Assembly: GCF_021462225.1 (NCBI RefSeq)
Contig: NC_061808.1
Location: 24,465,119 to 24,529,118 of the forward strand
Reading direction: 5' to 3'
DNA from: Girardinichthys multiradiatus
Taxonomy: Eukaryota; Chordata; Actinopteri; Cyprinodontiformes; Goodeidae
DNA length: 64,000 bases
In this document: one piece after another, positions 24,136-34,198 of the stretch
Position numbering within the stretch: position 1 is the first letter of the stretch
Layout of the letters: the number at the start of each line of letters is the position of its first letter
Translations under genes and position numbers: made by a program
Notes under the pieces: generated by a model
The model's input: the letters and a program-made list of their open reading frames with translations, nothing else
Databases searched by the model: none
Told to the model about the DNA's origin: nothing

Positions 24136-25712
24136 TACAGGTCCTTCTCAAAAAATTAGCATATTGTGATAAAGTTAATTATTTTCCATAATGTCATGAT
24201 GAAAATTTAACATTCATATATTTTAGATTCATTGCACAATAACTGAAATATTTCAGGTCTTTTATTGTCTTAATACAGATGATTTTGGCATACAGCTCAT
24301 GAAAACCCAAAATTCCTATCTCACAAAATTAGCATATTTTTAAAAGGGTCTCTAAACGAGCTATGAACCTAATCATCTGAATCAACGAGTTAACTCTAAA
24401 CACCTGCAAAAGATTCCTGAGGCCTTTAAAACTCCCAGCCTGGTTTATCACTCAAAACCCCAATCATGGGTAAGACTGCCGACCTGACTGCTGTCCAGAA
24501 GGCCACTATTGACACCCTCAAGCAAGAGTGTAAGACACAGAAAGAAATTTCTGAATGAATAGGCTGTTCCCAGAGTGCTGTATCAAGGCACCTCAGTGGG
24601 AAGTCTGTGGGAAGGAAAAAGTGTGGCAGAAAACGCTGCACAACGAGAAGAGGTGACCGGACCCTGAGGAAGATTGTGGAGAAGGGCCGATTCCAGACCT
24701 TGGGGGACCTGCGGAAGCAGTGGACTGAGTCTGGAGTAGAAACATCCAGAGCCACCGTGCACAGGCGTGTGCAGGAAATGGGCTACAGGTGCCGCATTCC
24801 CCAGACCTGGGCTACAGAGAAGCAGCACTGGACTGTTGCTCAGTGGTCCAAAGTACTTTTTTCGGACGAAAGCAAATTCTGCATGTCATTCGGAAATCAA
24901 TGTGCCAGAGTCTGGAGGAAGACTGGGGAGAAGGAAATGCCAAAATGCCAGAAGTCCAGTGTCAAGTACCCACAGTCAGTGATGGTCTGGGGTGCCGTGT
25001 CAGCTGCTGGTGTTGGTCCACTGTGTTTTATCAAGGGCAGGGTCAATGCAGCTAGCTATCAGGAGATTTTGGAGCACTTCATGCTTCCATCTGCTGAAAA
25101 GCTTTATGGAGATGAAGATTTCGTTTTTCAGCACGACCTGGCACCTGCTCACAGTGCCAAAACCACTGGTAAATGGTTTACTGACCATGGTATCACTGTG
25201 CTCAATTGGCCTGCCAACTCTCCTGACCTGAACCCCATAGAGAATCTGTGGGCTATTGTGAAGAGAACGTTGAGAGACTCAAGACCCAACACTCTGGATG
25301 AGCTAAAGGCCGCTATCGAAGCATCCTGGGCCTCCATAAGACCTCAGCAGTGCCACAGGCTGATTGCCTCCATGCCACGCCGCATTGAAGCAGTCATTTC
25401 TGCAAAAGGATTCCCGACCTTTTGAAGTATTGAGTGCATAACTGTACATGATTATTTGAAGGTTGACGTTTTTTGTATTAAAAACACTTTTCTTTTATTG
25501 GTCGGATGAAATATGCTAATTTTGTGAGATAGGAATTTTGGGTTTTCATGAGCTGTATGCCAAAATCATCCAGATTAAGACAATAAAAGACCTGAAATAT
25601 TTCAGTTAGTGTGCAATGAATCTAAAATATATGAATGTTAAATTTTCATCATGACATTATGGAAAATAATGAACTTTATCACAATATGCTAATATTTTGA
25701 GAAGGACCTGTA
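24136..25712 (+). mobile_element. Tc1-like DD34E transposon, copy 1
   Basis: Bounded by TA and termini TACAGGTCCTTCTCAAAA and its inverse GAGAAGGACCTGTA. The inverted repeats are about 205 bp (24136-24345 and 25503-25712). The single transposase gene lies between them on the plus strand. Copy 2 at 27042 is nearly identical along its length, so both moved recently. The flanking sequences differ, so they are separate insertions rather than one tandem duplication. Confidence 0.93.
24466..25425 (+). pseudogene. Tc1-like transposase, copy 1, nonsense mutation at codon 31
   Basis: ATG at 24466 (MGKTADLTAVQKATIDTLKQ). A TGA at 24556-24558 replaces the CGA (Arg) of copy 2, a typical CpG decay change. 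After it the frame stays open to 25425: helix-turn-helix region (CSQSAVSRHLSGKS), basic linker GRKRCTTRRGDR, first catalytic Asp in LFSDESKF, second in FQHDLAPAHS, Glu in NPIENLW, with 34 residues between Asp and Glu. Near the 3' end a 5-bp insertion changes the last residues from FQTKY to FPTF. Intact length would be about 320 residues. Confidence 0.9.
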
Positions 25713-26589
25713 TATATTTTATATTACACAAGTATATATTTACATGCATTGCTCTTTTGAGGTGTTAAGTCATAACTTTCAGTCTACACACAAAGTAAGT
25801 AAGAGAACATATGGTGCAACAGTGAAATTAACAACTGAACATCCCTCCAAAATGGATCAAATGGAACATATTGGACAAGGTGGAGGGAATCACGAACTGT
25901 TCCAAATACCAGTTGAAAAGATGAAGGTAAAGAACTTAATCTTTCAGTATGACAATCACTCAAGAATGCATCCAAATCAGTAAAAAAATAGCTTCACTGA
26001 AAATGAATTAAAGTTTTGGATGGAGCCGGCCAGAGGTAAAAAATAAATAAGATTGAAAGTCATCGGGGTAATCTGGAGAGGGCTTTAAAGACAAAATCAG
26101 CCCACCTTTTTTTGATGTTTGTTTTTTTTTGCATAGAAAGTTATATTGCCAAGTTTATAAATGCCGTGGTTATAGACCTCTACACAAGACATAGTGCTGT
26201 AATAAAATCAACAACTGATACAACATCGTTTTAGTTTAAGGGGGTGCACTTTTATTCAAACACTTTATTTTAGTATTTCTTCTTCGTTTTTACATCGGAG
26301 AAATTTTTAACTGATATATTAAAACATTTTATGTGTGCTGTATATCTAACAGTGAGGACCATTACAAAACCTTCAACTTGTACACCATTGCTTACTGATG
26401 GCAAACAATGAGTTGGATCTGTACTGCTGGGCAGTGCTACATTTTTCATACTGTTAAACATTTTCACAGTTTTGCAATCACAAACTTTCAATCACAATCA
26501 CAAAGCTTTTACAGTGAATCTATGTGACAGACCAAGAGAAAGTTGTGCATAGAAGCAAAAGAAAAATAAAACATGGTTTAGTTTTTGTT
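25713..26589 (+). other. mdga2: mdga2 intron between the two Tc1 copies
   Basis: No recognised feature. The 79-codon frame at 25744-25983 has no motif. Around 26240 the text GGGGGTGCACTTTTATTCAAAC resembles a decayed Tc1 terminus, but no partner was found. Confidence 0.4.
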
Positions 26590-26800
26590 AAATGGTAAAT
26601 GGACTGAATTTATATAGCGCCTTTCCAGTCATACAGACGGCTCAAAGCGCTTTACACTAGACCCACATTCACCAAATTGCACTCACTAACGTTCACACAT
26701 TCATACACCGATACGCAGATCGGTAGGCAACTTGTGGTTAAGTGCCTTGCCCAGGGCACATCGACATACAGCAGTTGTTATAAATTAAGATCTGAGAGTG
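26590..26800. repeat. teleost interspersed repeat with TATATAGCGCC motif
   Basis: Starts AATGGTAAATGGACTGAATT, then TATATAGCGCCTTTCCAG, CTCAAAGCGCTTTACAC, ACACATTCATACACCGATAC and GTGCCTTGCCCAGGGCACAT. I recognise this as a very common fish interspersed repeat, probably the 3' tail of a LINE-type element. A related tail sits at 15341. A second short LINE-like tail (TTTAGACTTTATTGATCTCAC) lies at about 26868-26890. Confidence 0.75.
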
Positions 26801-27041
26801 GGACAGGCAACAACTAAAAGCATTTACCCATACAACTATACCCCACAATAAACCAAAAATAAATAAATTTAGACTTTATTGATCTCACAATGGAGAAATT
26901 AGCATATGCTCTCTAAGCAGTTGGCTGATCTAGTTAAACCTGATCTAATTAAGTTTGAGCTTTTTTTGTATAAAGGAATAGGCAAACAAATTTCTGATGT
27001 GCAAAGAAGGTAGAAACAGACTCTAAAAAGACTTGGAGCTG

Positions 27042-28613
27042 TACAGGTCCTTCTCAAAATATTAGCATATTGTGATAAAGTTCATTATTTTCCATAATGT
27101 CATGATGAAAATTTAACATTCATATATTTTAGATTCATTGCACACTAACTGAAATATTTCAGGTCTTTTATTGTCTTAATACGGATGATTTTGGCATACA
27201 GCTCATGAAAACCCAAAATTCCTATCTCACAAAATTAGCATATCATTAAAAGGGTCTCTAAACGAGCTATGAACCTAATCATCTGAATCAACGAGTTAAC
27301 TCTAAACACCTGCAAAAGATTCCTGAGGCCTTTAAAACTCCCAGACTGGTTCATCACTCAAAACCCCAATCATGAGTAAGACTGCCGACCTGACTGCTGT
27401 CCAGAAGGCCACTATTGACACCCTCAAGCAAGAGGGTAAGACACAGAAAGACATTTCTGAACGAATAAGCTGTTCCCAGAGTGCTGTATCAAGGCACCTC
27501 AGTGGGAAGTCTGTGGGAAGGAAAACGTGTGGCAGAAAACGCTGCACAACGAGAAGAGGTGACCGGACCCTGAGGAAGATTGTGGAGAAGGGCCGATTCC
27601 AGACCTTGGGGGACCTGCGGAAGCAGTGGACTGAGTCTGGAGTAGAAACATCCAGAACCACCGTGCACAGGCGTGTGCAGGAAATGGGCTACAGGTGCCG
27701 CATTCCCCAGACCTGGGCTACAGAGAAGCAGCACTGGACTGTTGCTCAGTGGTCCAAAGTACTTTTTTCGGATGAAAGCAAATTCTGCATGTCATTCGGA
27801 AATCAAGGTGCCAGAGTCTGGAGGAAGACTGGGGAGAAGGAAATGCCAAAATGCCAGAAGTCCAGTGTCAAGTACCCACAGTCAGTGATGGTCTGGGGTG
27901 CCGTGTCAGCTGCTGGTGTTGGTCCACTGTGTTTTATCAAGGGCAGGGTCAATGCAGCTAGCTATCAGGAGATTTTGGAGCACTTCATGCTTCCATCTGC
28001 TGAAAAGCTTTATGGAGATGAAGATTTCATTTTTCAGCAGGACCTGGCACCTGCTCACAGTGCCAAAACCACTGGTAAATAGTTTACTGACCATGGTGTC
28101 ACTGTGCTCAATTGGCCTGCCAACTCTCCTGACCTGAACCCCATAGAGAATCTGTGGGATATTGTGAAGAGAACGTTGAGAGACTCAAGACCCAACACTC
28201 TGGATGAGCTAAAGGCCGCTATCGAAGCATCCTGGGCCTCCATAAGACCTCAGCAGTGCCACAGGCTGATTGCCTCCATGCCACGCCGCATTGAAGCAGT
28301 CATTTCTGCAAAAGGATTCCAGACCAAGTATTGAGTGCATAACTGTACATGATTATTTGAAGGTTGACGTTTTTTGTATTAAAAACACTTTTCTTTTATT
28401 GGTCGGATGAAATATGCTAATTTTGTGAGATAGGAATTTTGGGTTTTCATGAGCTGTATGCCAAAATCATCTGTATTAAGACAATAAAAGACCTGAAATA
28501 TTTCAGTTAGTGTGCAATGAATCTAAAATATATGAATGTTAAATTTTCATCATGACATTATGGAAAATAATGAACTTTATCACAATATGCTAATATTTTG
28601 AGAAGGACCTGTA
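27042..28613 (+). mobile_element. Tc1-like DD34E transposon, copy 2
   Basis: Same family and orientation as copy 1, bounded by TA with termini TACAGGTCCTTCTCAAAA and GAGAAGGACCTGTA. The inverted repeats are about 205 bp (27042-27247 and 28407-28613). It lies 1.3 kb downstream of copy 1. The two differ at scattered single bases plus a 5-bp indel near the transposase end. Confidence 0.93.
27372..28334 (+). pseudogene. Tc1-like transposase, copy 2, one nonsense codon
   Basis: ATG at 27372 opens a frame of 320 sense positions ending FQTKY at 28334, broken only by TAG at 28080-28082. Copy 1 has TGG (Trp) there, in the GKWFTDHG stretch between the second catalytic Asp and the Glu. Domains as in copy 1: helix-turn-helix near residues 10-45 (ISERISCSQSAVSRHL), linker RKRCTTRRGDR, first Asp in LFSDESKF, second in FQQDLAPAHS, Glu in NPIENLW. 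Apart from this stop it looks like a complete DD34E transposase. Translation would end before the Glu. Confidence 0.9.
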
Positions 28614-28639
28614 TATGCAGTGAAAGGTGGCTGTCCAAA

Positions 28640-28820
28640 ATATTGAGTCAGATTTCTTTTTTGTTAAAAATGTTCAAAACCATGTCTTGTTTTCCTTCCA
28701 CTTTGTATTTATGCAGTACTTTGTGTTGATCTTTCATATAAAATCTCAAAAAGATTTATTGTAGGAAGATGTAGTTGTAATGTGACAAAATGTAGTATGA
28801 TTTTTTGCAAGAGACTGCAT
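28640..28820 (-). mobile_element. isolated terminal repeat of a Tc1 family
   Basis: The text CTTTGTGTTGATCTTTCATA, then AAAATCTCAAAAAGATTTATTG, GTTGTAATGTGACAAAATG and TTTTTGCAAGAGACTG matches the terminal repeat pattern of the Tc1 family at 12378 and 37130. No body is attached. It may be a deletion product. Confidence 0.6.
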
Positions 28821-29056
28821 TCATAGGAAATACTTGACTCTTTTACTCTGTGAAATGAGGAAGAAGATAGTACCTTCAGCTCATTTTGTCTGTGTTGGCA
28901 AAATGTCTTTTAGATTTTGGTTTGAGATGCACTAAGTTAGGAGGTGTCCAGGGATGTTGATGAACTAAATATCCATTTTTATCTTCTCCCTTCATGTCAT
29001 TTCACAACAAAAAACTAATTGGCTTTGTAATGGTATAATTAGGAAAGCCCTAGGAG

Positions 29057-29495
29057 TATGGCATCACATTCCTGCCAAAAATCAGAGGAGCGTATTAACC
29101 AATCACAACAGCACATCTTTTAATCGAGAGAGCGCATAGCTCTGATTGCGGACGTGGACCCTTATTTGAGAGCCTTTGAATGCAGCACGGCGAACAGTAA
29201 AACACGCCCTTGCACCCATCTGTTCGCTCTCGCAGAAAAATTACGCTCTCTCGCTCTGTTTAGTGGGCGTAATTGTCAGTTGGGGGCAGAAAATCTTCTG
29301 ATTGATCTAATTTGCCGGATTTTCACCTCATATCCGGTCGCAGCCAGCACAGGACCTTGCCTTATAGGAGAAGAAGAAGAGCAGGGAACGTGACGTGGAT
29401 TCAAAGCGTTGAAGAAAACGAGGAATAAATAAGAAGGTAAGGAAAGGAAAAGTTGGTTGTTGATTGCAACACTTTTTTACCAGTGACATTTATAC
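29057..29495 (+). repeat. left arm of foldback element 1
   Basis: Pairs with the right arm at 34192-33895 then 29981-29846. Shared inner landmarks include CGAGAGAGCGCATAGCTCTG, CATCTGTTCGCTCTCGCAGA and ATTTTCACCTCATATCCGGT. The innermost recognisable match is CCAGTGACATTTAT against ATAAACGTCACCGG. Both arms can be translated outside-to-inside into similar peptides (THLFALAEKLRSLALFSGR), but they differ at many codons by amino-acid changes, so this is not a conserved protein. Confidence 0.88.
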
Positions 29496-30483
29496 AAAAA
29501 GAAATCAAGATTCTTACAGAATCACTTCCTCTGACATCTCACAAAATGAACTCTTAAATATTGTCCTCAACTGTATCAAACAACAATGTCAATAAAACGA
29601 TTATAATCACCATCCAGAGTTTAGAGAAAACCTCCTCTCAGACACACTGTTAGTGTTGAGATTTTGACATCTACAATTATAAATTGTCTCAGGCTAATTA
29701 ATTTAACATATCCACAGCTAACCGATTGCTTATAAAGTAATCAATAATTATTCAAGAATCTTTACTGTCATTATGAGACCATAATAAAATTTTGTTGAGA
29801 CATCAGGCTCAGAGGACATCCTTGAAAAATATAAATAAAATAAACGTCACCGGTAAAAAAAAAAAGTGTTGCAATCAAAAACCAGCTTTTCATTTCCTTA
29901 CCTTCTTATTTATTTCTCGTTTTCTTCAACGCTTTGAATCCACGTCGCATTCCCTGCTCTTCTTCTCCTATAAGGCAATGTATTTTTTTCAACTTTATTG
30001 AAGTATATAATGCAAAACAGTATAGGTGTACATTATACATACTAACAGCCGCCTGAGGGTTACAGATAGAGACAATGTTTATAGTCGCATATTATACAAA
30101 TATATTGAAAATGGTACATAAGGTGCAAGTTTTAATCGCTTTAACATTGGAGGAATTTCTGATAGTTTCAATATATTGTTTGAACTCATTTTCAAAAATT
30201 AAAACAAGTGGTTTTTGGTTGGTTTAACCACATTTATGAATATGCCATTTAGCTACGTATATAATAAGGTTGATAATATAGAACTGGGGTTTTTTTGACT
30301 ATTAAGTCAGTGAATCCAAACAATACACGTTCAAAGCAAAAAGAAAGATTCGGCTCAATATGTGTAGAAATCAAAATACAATTATTTTTCCAAAATTGAG
30401 TAGAGATGGGGCAAGACCAGAATAAATGATATACGTCTTCTGGGTTTTCTTCACAGAATGAGCAAACAATATCTATATATTTT

Positions 30484-31105
30484 TTAAAGCGTTGTAAAAT
30501 AAAGTTTGGATGGGTAAATTCTGTGAATAATTTTGAACAAAACCTCTTTCACTTTGTTACTTTTCATAAATCTGGATGGCAAAGTCCTTTTCCAGTTAAG
30601 ATCATTTATTGAAGCGTTCCAGTAAGAAATCACATAAGGAATTGATGCAACATCTTTCTGAAATAAGGAACGTATATGATGGTTGCAATTACAGAACGAG
30701 GAAAAACAAATTTGACCAATTTCGAGTTTAGTTGGATCAAAAGGCAATAGAGTGAGATTCTGTCCTACAGAACTTTTAAGTAAAATGACTACTCCAGTAG
30801 GGATTGCATTTATTATAATATTGAATTCTGTAAACGGTATAATGATAACGTATTTCATGACAAAATCTTGATATGTCATTAATGAACCATTAGAGTTGAG
30901 CAACTGATGAACTAAAAGTATATTGTGAGTAAACCAATTAGGGTAGAATAAGGATTTGTTTTTATATAAGATGTCTTTATTGTTCCATAAATAGTATCTA
31001 TGGGGGGAGAAATTATGCTTCTAGATCAGTGACCAAGAAAGAAGCATCTGCATATGGTAACCAGATAATTTTGTGGGGATTGTTTCAACATTATAGTTGC
31101 AAAAT
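30484..31105 (-). pseudogene. L1/Tx1-type ORF2 C-terminal remnant
   Basis: The minus-strand frame at 30903-30484 reads LNSNGSLMTYQDFVMKY, AIPTGVVILL, YWNASINDLNWKRT and NKVKEVLFKIIHRIYPSK. These are hallmarks of the C-terminal region of fish L1/Tx1-type LINE ORF2 proteins. Further N-terminal blocks (LWNNKDILYKNKSLFYPNW, SGYHMQMLLSWSLI) lie at 30905-31105 in the same orientation, and the frame resumes beyond the Rex3 insertion at 33807-33883. No reverse transcriptase core remains. It is a non-functional fragment. Confidence 0.75.
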
Positions 31106-33806
31106 AAAAGGAAGTTCGTTCGTTCGTCGTCTTCCGCTTATCCAGGACCGGGTCGCGGGGGCAGCAGACTCAGCAGAGACGCCCAGACGTCCCTCTCTCC
31201 AGACACCTCCTCCAGCTCCTCCAGGGGGAGCCCAAGGCGTTCCCAGGCCAGCCGAGAGACATAGTCCCTCCAGCGTGTCCTGGGCCGTCCCCTGAGCCTC
31301 CTCCCGGTGGGACGTGCCTGGAACACCTCCCGAGGAAGGCGTCCAGGAGGCATCCGGTATAGATGCCCGAGCCACCTCAACTGGCTCCTCTCGATGTGGA
31401 GGAGCAGCGGCTCTACTCCGAGCTCCTCCCGGATGGCCGAGCTCCTCACCCTATCTCTAAGGGAGTGCCCGGCCACCCTACGGAGGAAGCTCATTTCAGC
31501 CGCTTGTATCCGTGATCTCGTTCTTTCGGTCATGACCCAAAGTTCATGGCCATAGGTGAGGGTAGGAACGTAGACCGACCAGTAAATTGAGAGCTTTGCT
31601 TTTCGGCTCAGCTCTCTCTTCACCACAATGGACCGGCACAGCGCCCCCCATTACTGTGGCAGCTGCACCGATCCGTCTGTCGATCTCCCGCTCCATTCTT
31701 CCCTCACTCGTGAACAAGACCCCGAGATACTTAAACTCCTCAACTTGAGGCAGGAACTCCCCTCCAACCTGAAGAGGACAAGCCACCCTTTTCCGGTCGA
31801 GTACCATGGCCTCTGACTTGGAGGAGCTGATCCTCATCCCAGCCGCTTCACACTCGGCTGCGAACCGCCACAGCGCATGCTGTAGGTCTTGGCTAGAGGG
31901 GGCCAGCAGGACCACGTCATCCACAAAAAGAAGAGACGAAATCCACTGGTCCCCAAACCAGACCCCCTCCGGCCCTTGGCTGCGTCTAGAAATCCTGTCC
32001 ATAAAAGTTATGAACAGGACCGGCGACAAAGGGCAGCCCTGCCGGAGTCCAACATGCACTGGGAACAGGTCCGACTTAGTGCCGGCAATGCGGACCAAAC
32101 TCCTGCTCCGCTCGTACAGGGACCGGATGGCCCCTAATAAAGGGCCCCCGATTCCATACTCCTGGAGCACCCCCCACAGGGCATCACGAGGGACACAGTC
32201 GAATGCCTTCTCCAGGTCTACAAAACACATGTGAACCGGTTGGGCAAACTCCCATGAACCCTCGAGCACCCTGTAGAGGGTATAGAGCTGGTCCAGTGTT
32301 CCACGGCTGGGACGAAAACCACACTGTTCCTCCTGAAGCCAAGGTTCGACTATCGGTCGGACTCTCCTCTCCAATACCCTGGCGTAGGCCTTACCAGGGA
32401 GGCTGAGGAGTGTGATCCCCCTGTAGTTGGAACACACCCTCCGGTCCCCCTTCTTATAAAGGGGGACCACCACCCCAGTCTGCCAGTCCAGAGGCACTGT
32501 CCCCGACCGCCACGCAATGTTGAAGAGGCGTGTCAACCATGACAGCCCTACAACATCCAGACACTTGAGGTACTCAGGGCGGATCTCATCCACCCCCGAA
32601 GCCTTGCCACCACGGAGCTTTTTAACCACCTCGGTGACTTCAGCCTGGGTGATGAAAGAGTCCAACCCTGAGTCCCCAGCCTCTGTTTCCACCACGGAAT
32701 GCGTGATGGCAGGATTGAGGAGATCCTCGAAGTACTCCTTCCACCGCCCGATAATGTCCTCAGTCGAGGTCAGCAGTCTCCCGCCCCCACTATAAACAGT
32801 GTTGGCAAAGCACTGCTTCCCCCTCCTGAGGCACCGGACGGTTTGCCAGAATCGCTTCGAGGCCAACCGGTAGTCCTTCTCCATGGCCTCACTGAACTCT
32901 TCCCAGGCCCGAGTTTTTGCCTCTGCCACAGCCCGGGCCGCAGCACGCTTGGCCTCACGGTACCCGTCAGCCGCCTCAGGAGTCCCACAAGCCAACCACA
33001 GCCGATAGGACTCCTTCTTCAGCTTAACAGCATCCCATACTGCCGGTGTCCACCACCGGGTTCTGGGATTGCCGCCACGACAGGCACCGCAGACCTTACG
33101 GCCGCAGCTATGGGCAGCAGCATCGACAATAGATGCAGAGAACATGGTCCACTCGGACTCTATGTCTCCAACATCCCCCGGGATCTGGTCGAAGCTCTCC
33201 CGGAGGTGGGAGTTGAATACATCCCTGACCGAGGGCTCCGCCAGGCGTTCCCAGCAGACCCTCACTATGCGCTTGGGCCTGCCAAGTCTGTCTGGCTTTC
33301 TCCTCCTCCAGCAGATCCAACTCACCACCAGGTGATGATCAGGGTACTCTGCACTACCACTCGGCCCGTAGGCTGAAATGATAGTCAGAGACCTCTCCCC
33401 AACCCGAAGGCGCAGGGATACAACCCTCTCATCCACTGGGGTAAACCCCAACACGAGACGGCTGAGCTGGGGGGCAACAAGCAAACCCACACCAGCCCGC
33501 CGCCTCTCCCCGTGGGCCACTCCAGAGTAGAAGAGAGTCCAACCCCTCTCAAGGAGATGGGTTCCAGAGCCCACACTGTGCGTGGAGGCGAGCCCGACTA
33601 TTTCTAGTCGATTTCTCTCGACCTCCCGCACAAGCTCAGGCTCCTTCCCCCCCAGCGAGGTGACATTCCACGTCCCTAGAGCCAGCCTAAGCATCCGGGG
33701 ATCGGGCCGTTGAGGTCTCCACCTTCGTCCGCCACCCAATCCTCTTTGCACCGGTCCCTCACGGTTCCCCCTGCAGGTGGTGGGCCCACTGGGGGAAAAG
33801 GAAGTT
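31106..33806 (-). mobile_element. Rex3 (RTE-clade) retrotransposon inserted in the L1 fragment (inner layer)
   Basis: The 11-bp target duplication AAAAGGAAGTT is at 31106-31116 and 33796-33806. Just inside the left end is a GTTCGTTCGTTCGTCG short tandem tail, the 3' end in minus orientation. I recognise both sites of the published Rex3 primer pair, recalled from memory: CGGCGACAAAGGGCAGCCCTG at 32020-32040 and ACCACCACCCCAGTCTGCCA at 32465-32484. This makes the Rex3 assignment strong. The element is about 2.7 kb and shortened by an internal deletion in the endonuclease region. Confidence 0.92.
31138..33751 (-). pseudogene. Rex3 endonuclease-reverse transcriptase, internally deleted and frameshifted
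   Basis: The 735-codon frame (33751-31544) holds the APE endonuclease start (GTWNVTSLGGKE at about 26-37), then jumps from ISAYGPSGSAEYP (residue 137) directly to DHHLVVSWI. From memory of intact copies about 100 residues of endonuclease, with catalytic positions, are missing there, and the deletion keeps the frame. The reverse transcriptase follows: NYRGITLLSLPGKAYARVLE (442-461), MCFVDLEKAFD with catalytic Asp (508-518), LRQGCPLSPVLF (569-580), FVDD (609-612; usual FADD), and FKYLGVLF (673-680). A frameshift at about 31640 moves the C-terminal domain (RKAKLSIYWSVYVPTLTYGH, TRSRIQAAEMSFLRRVAG, RWRDYVSRLAWERLG) to the frame at 31626-31138. The copy cannot make an active protein. Confidence 0.9.
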
Positions 33807-34198
33807 AAGTCCTCCTAATTTAGAGAAAATAAGGTTTGGTATTAAATTCAAAATTAAATATGGGTTCCTGATGAATTATTTTTTAAGGCAATGTCCTGTG
33901 CCGGCTTCGACCGGATATGAGGTGAAAATCCGGCCAATCGGATCAATCAGAAGAGTTTCTGCCCCCAACTGACAAATACGCCCACTAAACAGAGCAAGAG
34001 AGCGTAATTTTTCTGCGAGAGCGAACAGATGGGTGCAGGGGGCGTGTTTTACTGCTCGCCGTGCTGCATTCAAAGGCTCTCGAATAAAGGTGCCCGTCCG
34101 CGATCAGAGCTATGCGCTCTCTCGATTAAAGGATGCGTTGTTGTGATTGTTATATACGCTCCTCTGATTTTTGGCAGGAATGTGATGCCACATAGGAG

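Larger units (their letters stand above)
29982..33883 (-). mobile_element. 5'-truncated L1-type LINE inserted in the foldback (middle layer)
   Basis: Minus strand, with the 3' end at 29982, where the sense strand has CAATAAAGTTGAAAAAAATA: a polyadenylation-like signal plus a short A-rich tail. The 11-bp target duplication TAAGGCAATGT is at 29971-29981 and 33884-33894, exactly interrupting the foldback arm. Own length after removing the Rex3 insertion is about 1.2 kb, so it is heavily 5'-truncated, as expected of target-primed reverse transcription. Confidence 0.85.
29057..34192. mobile_element. foldback DNA transposon carrying nested LINE insertions (outer layer)
   Basis: Two long inverted arms meet around a ~350-bp centre. 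The left arm is 29057-29495. The right arm is 29846-29981 continued at 33895-34192, split by a later insertion. Termini are TATGGCATCACATTCCTGCC on the left and TGTGGCATCACATTCCTGCC on the right (inverted). A 6-bp target duplication, TAGGAG, is at 29051-29056 and 34193-34198. Without the insertion the element is about 1.22 kb, and roughly 70 percent of it is inverted repeat. No transposase is encoded, so it is non-autonomous. TAY-type ends with a 6-bp duplication would fit the IS3EU superfamily as I remember it; this is a hypothesis. Confidence 0.85.

Noticed and set aside
31629..33376. Several open frames of 60-225 codons on the plus strand across the Rex3 copy
   Set aside because: They are antisense shadows of the GC-rich Rex3 coding strand; none has motifs and they overlap each other in different frames.
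29154..34073. Similar peptides encoded in both arms of foldback element 1 (ALAEKLRSLALFSGR)
   Set aside because: The arms are copies of each other, so the same peptide is expected. Differences between arms change amino acids at many codons, giving no sign of selection on a protein.
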